NCBI GenBank assembly: GCA_018814245.1
Contig: JAHIZN010000097.1
Span: 1-16,748, forward strand
Reading direction: 5' to 3'
Length of the DNA: 16,748 bases
From: a bacterium
GTDB lineage: Bacteria; UBA9089; CG2-30-40-21
Shown: positions 15,084 through 16,748 of the stretch, one piece after another
How positions within the stretch are numbered: the stretch's first letter is position 1
Layout: the number at the start of each line of letters is the position of its first letter
The notes under the pieces: model-generated
Seen by the model: only the letters and a program-made list of their open reading frames with translations
Told to the model about the DNA's origin: nothing
The model's database searches: none
Program-made: the position numbers and the translations under genes

Positions 15084-16616
15084 GTGTCTGAGTTAATTAC
15101 TACAGCTTTAGACTTTGACTATCATTCTGTAACGATAGCCCAGGTAAAGAAAACTACAAATGGCTTTATCCTCATCAAGTTAGCCACAGAGATGGTGGCT
15201 CAGGTAGAAGAGGATATGGAGGCAAAAGGGATAAAAACTGCAGAGACAATCCTTAGGCTTTTGAATAAGAATAGTATCAGGGTCATAAACCTGCATACCT
15301 GTATCCCAATGCGATTTGCTACCATTAGATGCCTTCAGCTTCCCAGTCTGGATGAGGCTGAAATAGAGGGGATTAGCAGATTTCAGGCAGAAAAGATCCT
15401 TCCCTATCCTACCGAAGAGTTGATAATAAGGCATCAAGTCTTAACCTCTACACAAAACTCATCAAGGGTGATGATAGTAATTGTCCATCAGGATATCATT
15501 AAACAGCATCTAAGTGTCTTAAAGAAGGCCGGGCTTGAACCTGAAAGGATACTCTTAAGCTCCCAGGCTACAACTAATCCATATCTTTATAATCAGATAG
15601 GAAACCCCTCCCTTGAAGCAGCTATAGTAAATATTGGATTTTCTGTGACAGATATTAGCTTTATCTCTCATGGGTTATTACTTTTTAGCAGGAGTGTTTC
15701 CACATCAGGCTCTACCCTGCTTAAAGGGATTCAGGAAGAAGCAAATATCGGATTAGAAGAGGCAGATAAGATTATAAAAAGGGGGGATGTCTCAGATTAT
15801 ACTATATTTGGACTTTGGGTAAAAAGATTGACTGATGAAATAAAGATGTCTCTGTCAGTCTATGCAGAAGAGCTGTCGGACGATAAGAAGGTTGACAAGT
15901 GCATTATCACCGGTGATGTATCAAACCTGAAGGGATTGGATAAAAGATTAGGAGAGGCACTCGGTATTCTGGTAGAGATGGGCAATCCTTTGAAGTTGCT
16001 CAATATCGAGAAAGGGATTCAATATAAACTGAGCGAAGAAATGCCGCAATTATCAACAGCAATAGGTTTGGCTGTATCTGAAAACAGAGGGATTGATCTG
16101 TTGCCAGAGGAGGTAAGGAAGACACAGAACAAGAGAGAAAAGATGGTTAACCTGTTTCTGACATTGGTGTTTTCATTTATGCTTTTTATCCTGATGACTA
16201 CCATTTTTGTTAAACAGGTGATGGAGAAACATATTCATCTAAACCATCTTGAGCAGAGAATTAAAAAAACCTCTGAAGAGGCAATAAAAATCGAGGCTCT
16301 GGGAAAAAGGCTTTTAGCTATTAATACCCAGCTTAGATTAGATGGTTCAGCTATGGATATTCTTTATGAATTATACCGATTGATTCCCCGGGAACTATCC
16401 TTATGTGAGCTTATTTTCGAGGATAATAGATTGGTTGTCTTAAGAGGGGAGGCTGAAGAGATGTCAATCGTCTTTTCTCTAATCACCATATTAGAAGATT
16501 CCCCTTGTTTTGAGGATGTAAAGATCAACTATGTGACCAAAAGAAAGGTGGGAGAAAAAGAGGTCGTAGATTTTCAAATAAATTGTCCTCTTGTCTTGGT
16601 TCACCGTGAATCGTAA
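15084..16616 (+). CDS. gspL: type II secretion assembly protein GspL (PilM-like plus PilN-like)
   Basis: Inner-membrane protein of 510 residues that recruits GspE to the platform. It starts at GTG with GGAG at 15072-15075. The cytoplasmic part (about 1-330) is an actin-like PilM/GspL fold: ITTALDFDYHSVTIAQV near the N-terminus, AAIVNIGFSVTDISFISHGL, SRSVSTSGSTLLKGI and the CIITGDVSNLKGLDKRLGE phrase. Then IDLLPEEVR (337-345), which in type IV pili opens the separate protein PilN, a single membrane helix (about 354-378), a coiled coil and a periplasmic ferredoxin-like region (SLCELIFEDNRLVVLRGEAE). Thus it joins what PilM and PilN do separately, the usual GspL arrangement. GspL normally works with GspM, which should follow but is not recognised before the window ends. 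Confidence 0.9.
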   Translation: MSELITTALDFDYHSVTIAQVKKTTNGFILIKLATEMVAQVEEDMEAKGIKTAETILRLLNKNSIRVINLHTCIPMRFATIRCLQLPSLDEAEIEGISRFQAEKILPYPTEELIIRHQVLTSTQNSSRVMIVIVHQDIIKQHLSVLKKAGLEPERILLSSQATTNPYLYNQIGNPSLEAAIVNIGFSVTDISFISHGLLLFSRSVSTSGSTLLKGIQEEANIGLEEADKIIKRGDVSDYTIFGLWVKRLTDEIKMSLSVYAEELSDDKKVDKCIITGDVSNLKGLDKRLGEALGILVEMGNPLKLLNIEKGIQYKLSEEMPQLSTAIGLAVSENRGIDLLPEEVRKTQNKREKMVNLFLTLVFSFMLFILMTTIFVKQVMEKHIHLNHLEQRIKKTSEEAIKIEALGKRLLAINTQLRLDGSAMDILYELYRLIPRELSLCELIFEDNRLVVLRGEAEEMSIVFSLITILEDSPCFEDVKINYVTKRKVGEKEVVDFQINCPLVLVHRES

Positions 16617-16748
16617 TTTTTCGACCTGTGCGGTTGTTGCATTAAGCCGCAGAAGCATAACAATAGCACGCAAATACAGAGGAAGAGTCACAAAGGGTGT
16701 GAATCATAAGAGTCTCTGTCCATTGTCAGGCTTTTCTTATTTGCAATT
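16617..16748. other. 3' flank of gspL, no gene supported
   Basis: This 132-base tail holds an imperfect palindrome, GAGTCACA (16685-16692) and TGTGAATC (16698-16705), with outer CAGAG (16677-16681) and CTCTG (16712-16716). It also has a weak stem TGCGG/CCGCA at about 16628-16650. An open frame begins at GTG 16606 inside gspL and runs off the end. It has no Shine-Dalgarno and does not look like GspM, so no gene is called. Confidence 0.4.

Noticed and set aside
16606..16748. Open frame from GTG 16606 as a partial gspM
   Set aside because: No Shine-Dalgarno, no GspM-like membrane helix near the start, and 47 stop-free codons at the window edge are not strong evidence.

Overview
The window comes from a diderm (Gram-negative type) bacterium of moderately low G+C. 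The evidence is an outer-membrane secretin, a second probable outer-membrane beta-barrel protein, and a nearly complete type II secretion (T2S) operon. Nothing in the sequence fixes the phylum. All convincing genes lie on the + strand, and no rRNA, tRNA, CRISPR array or transposase gene was recognised.

Region 1 (1 to about 6812) is an accessory cluster of three genes. The first is a large RHS/YD-repeat protein whose 5' end lies outside the window. It carries an unrelated jelly-roll-like domain spliced between its YD repeats and its RHS core, and a C-terminal tip I could not identify. Eleven bases after it starts a secreted or membrane protein joining TPR repeats to a CPBP-type intramembrane protease domain whose second catalytic motif is altered. 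Next is a secreted protein with a glycine zipper, an uncharacterised middle domain and a C-terminal beta-barrel. The last two genes are visibly richer in A+T than the rest of the window. RHS tip plus adjacent small-membrane-protein gene is the layout of a polymorphic toxin and its immunity protein, but that reading is a hypothesis.

Region 2 (6981 to 16616) is a T2S operon in canonical order gspD-E-F-G-H-I-J-K-L: secretin, ATPase, inner-membrane platform, major pseudopilin, four minor pseudopilins and the actin-like assembly protein. Upstream gspC, downstream gspM and the prepilin peptidase are not seen. Together the visible genes would build an ATP-driven pseudopilus that pushes folded periplasmic proteins out through the GspD channel.

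The most unusual structure lies between genes. F through K are tightly packed or overlapping, but the D/E, E/F and K/L junctions are each filled by a 200-330 bp composite inverted repeat. These have arms built from GTAAGCGTTCAGC followed by 7-bp units NNTCAGC, then AGCTGGCAGAGG. Each element begins 3-6 bases after a stop codon and ends 4-6 bases before the next Shine-Dalgarno sequence. A degenerate arm of the same family precedes gspD. The elements split the operon transcript into D | E | F-K | L, and their family, origin and effect are the main open question here.
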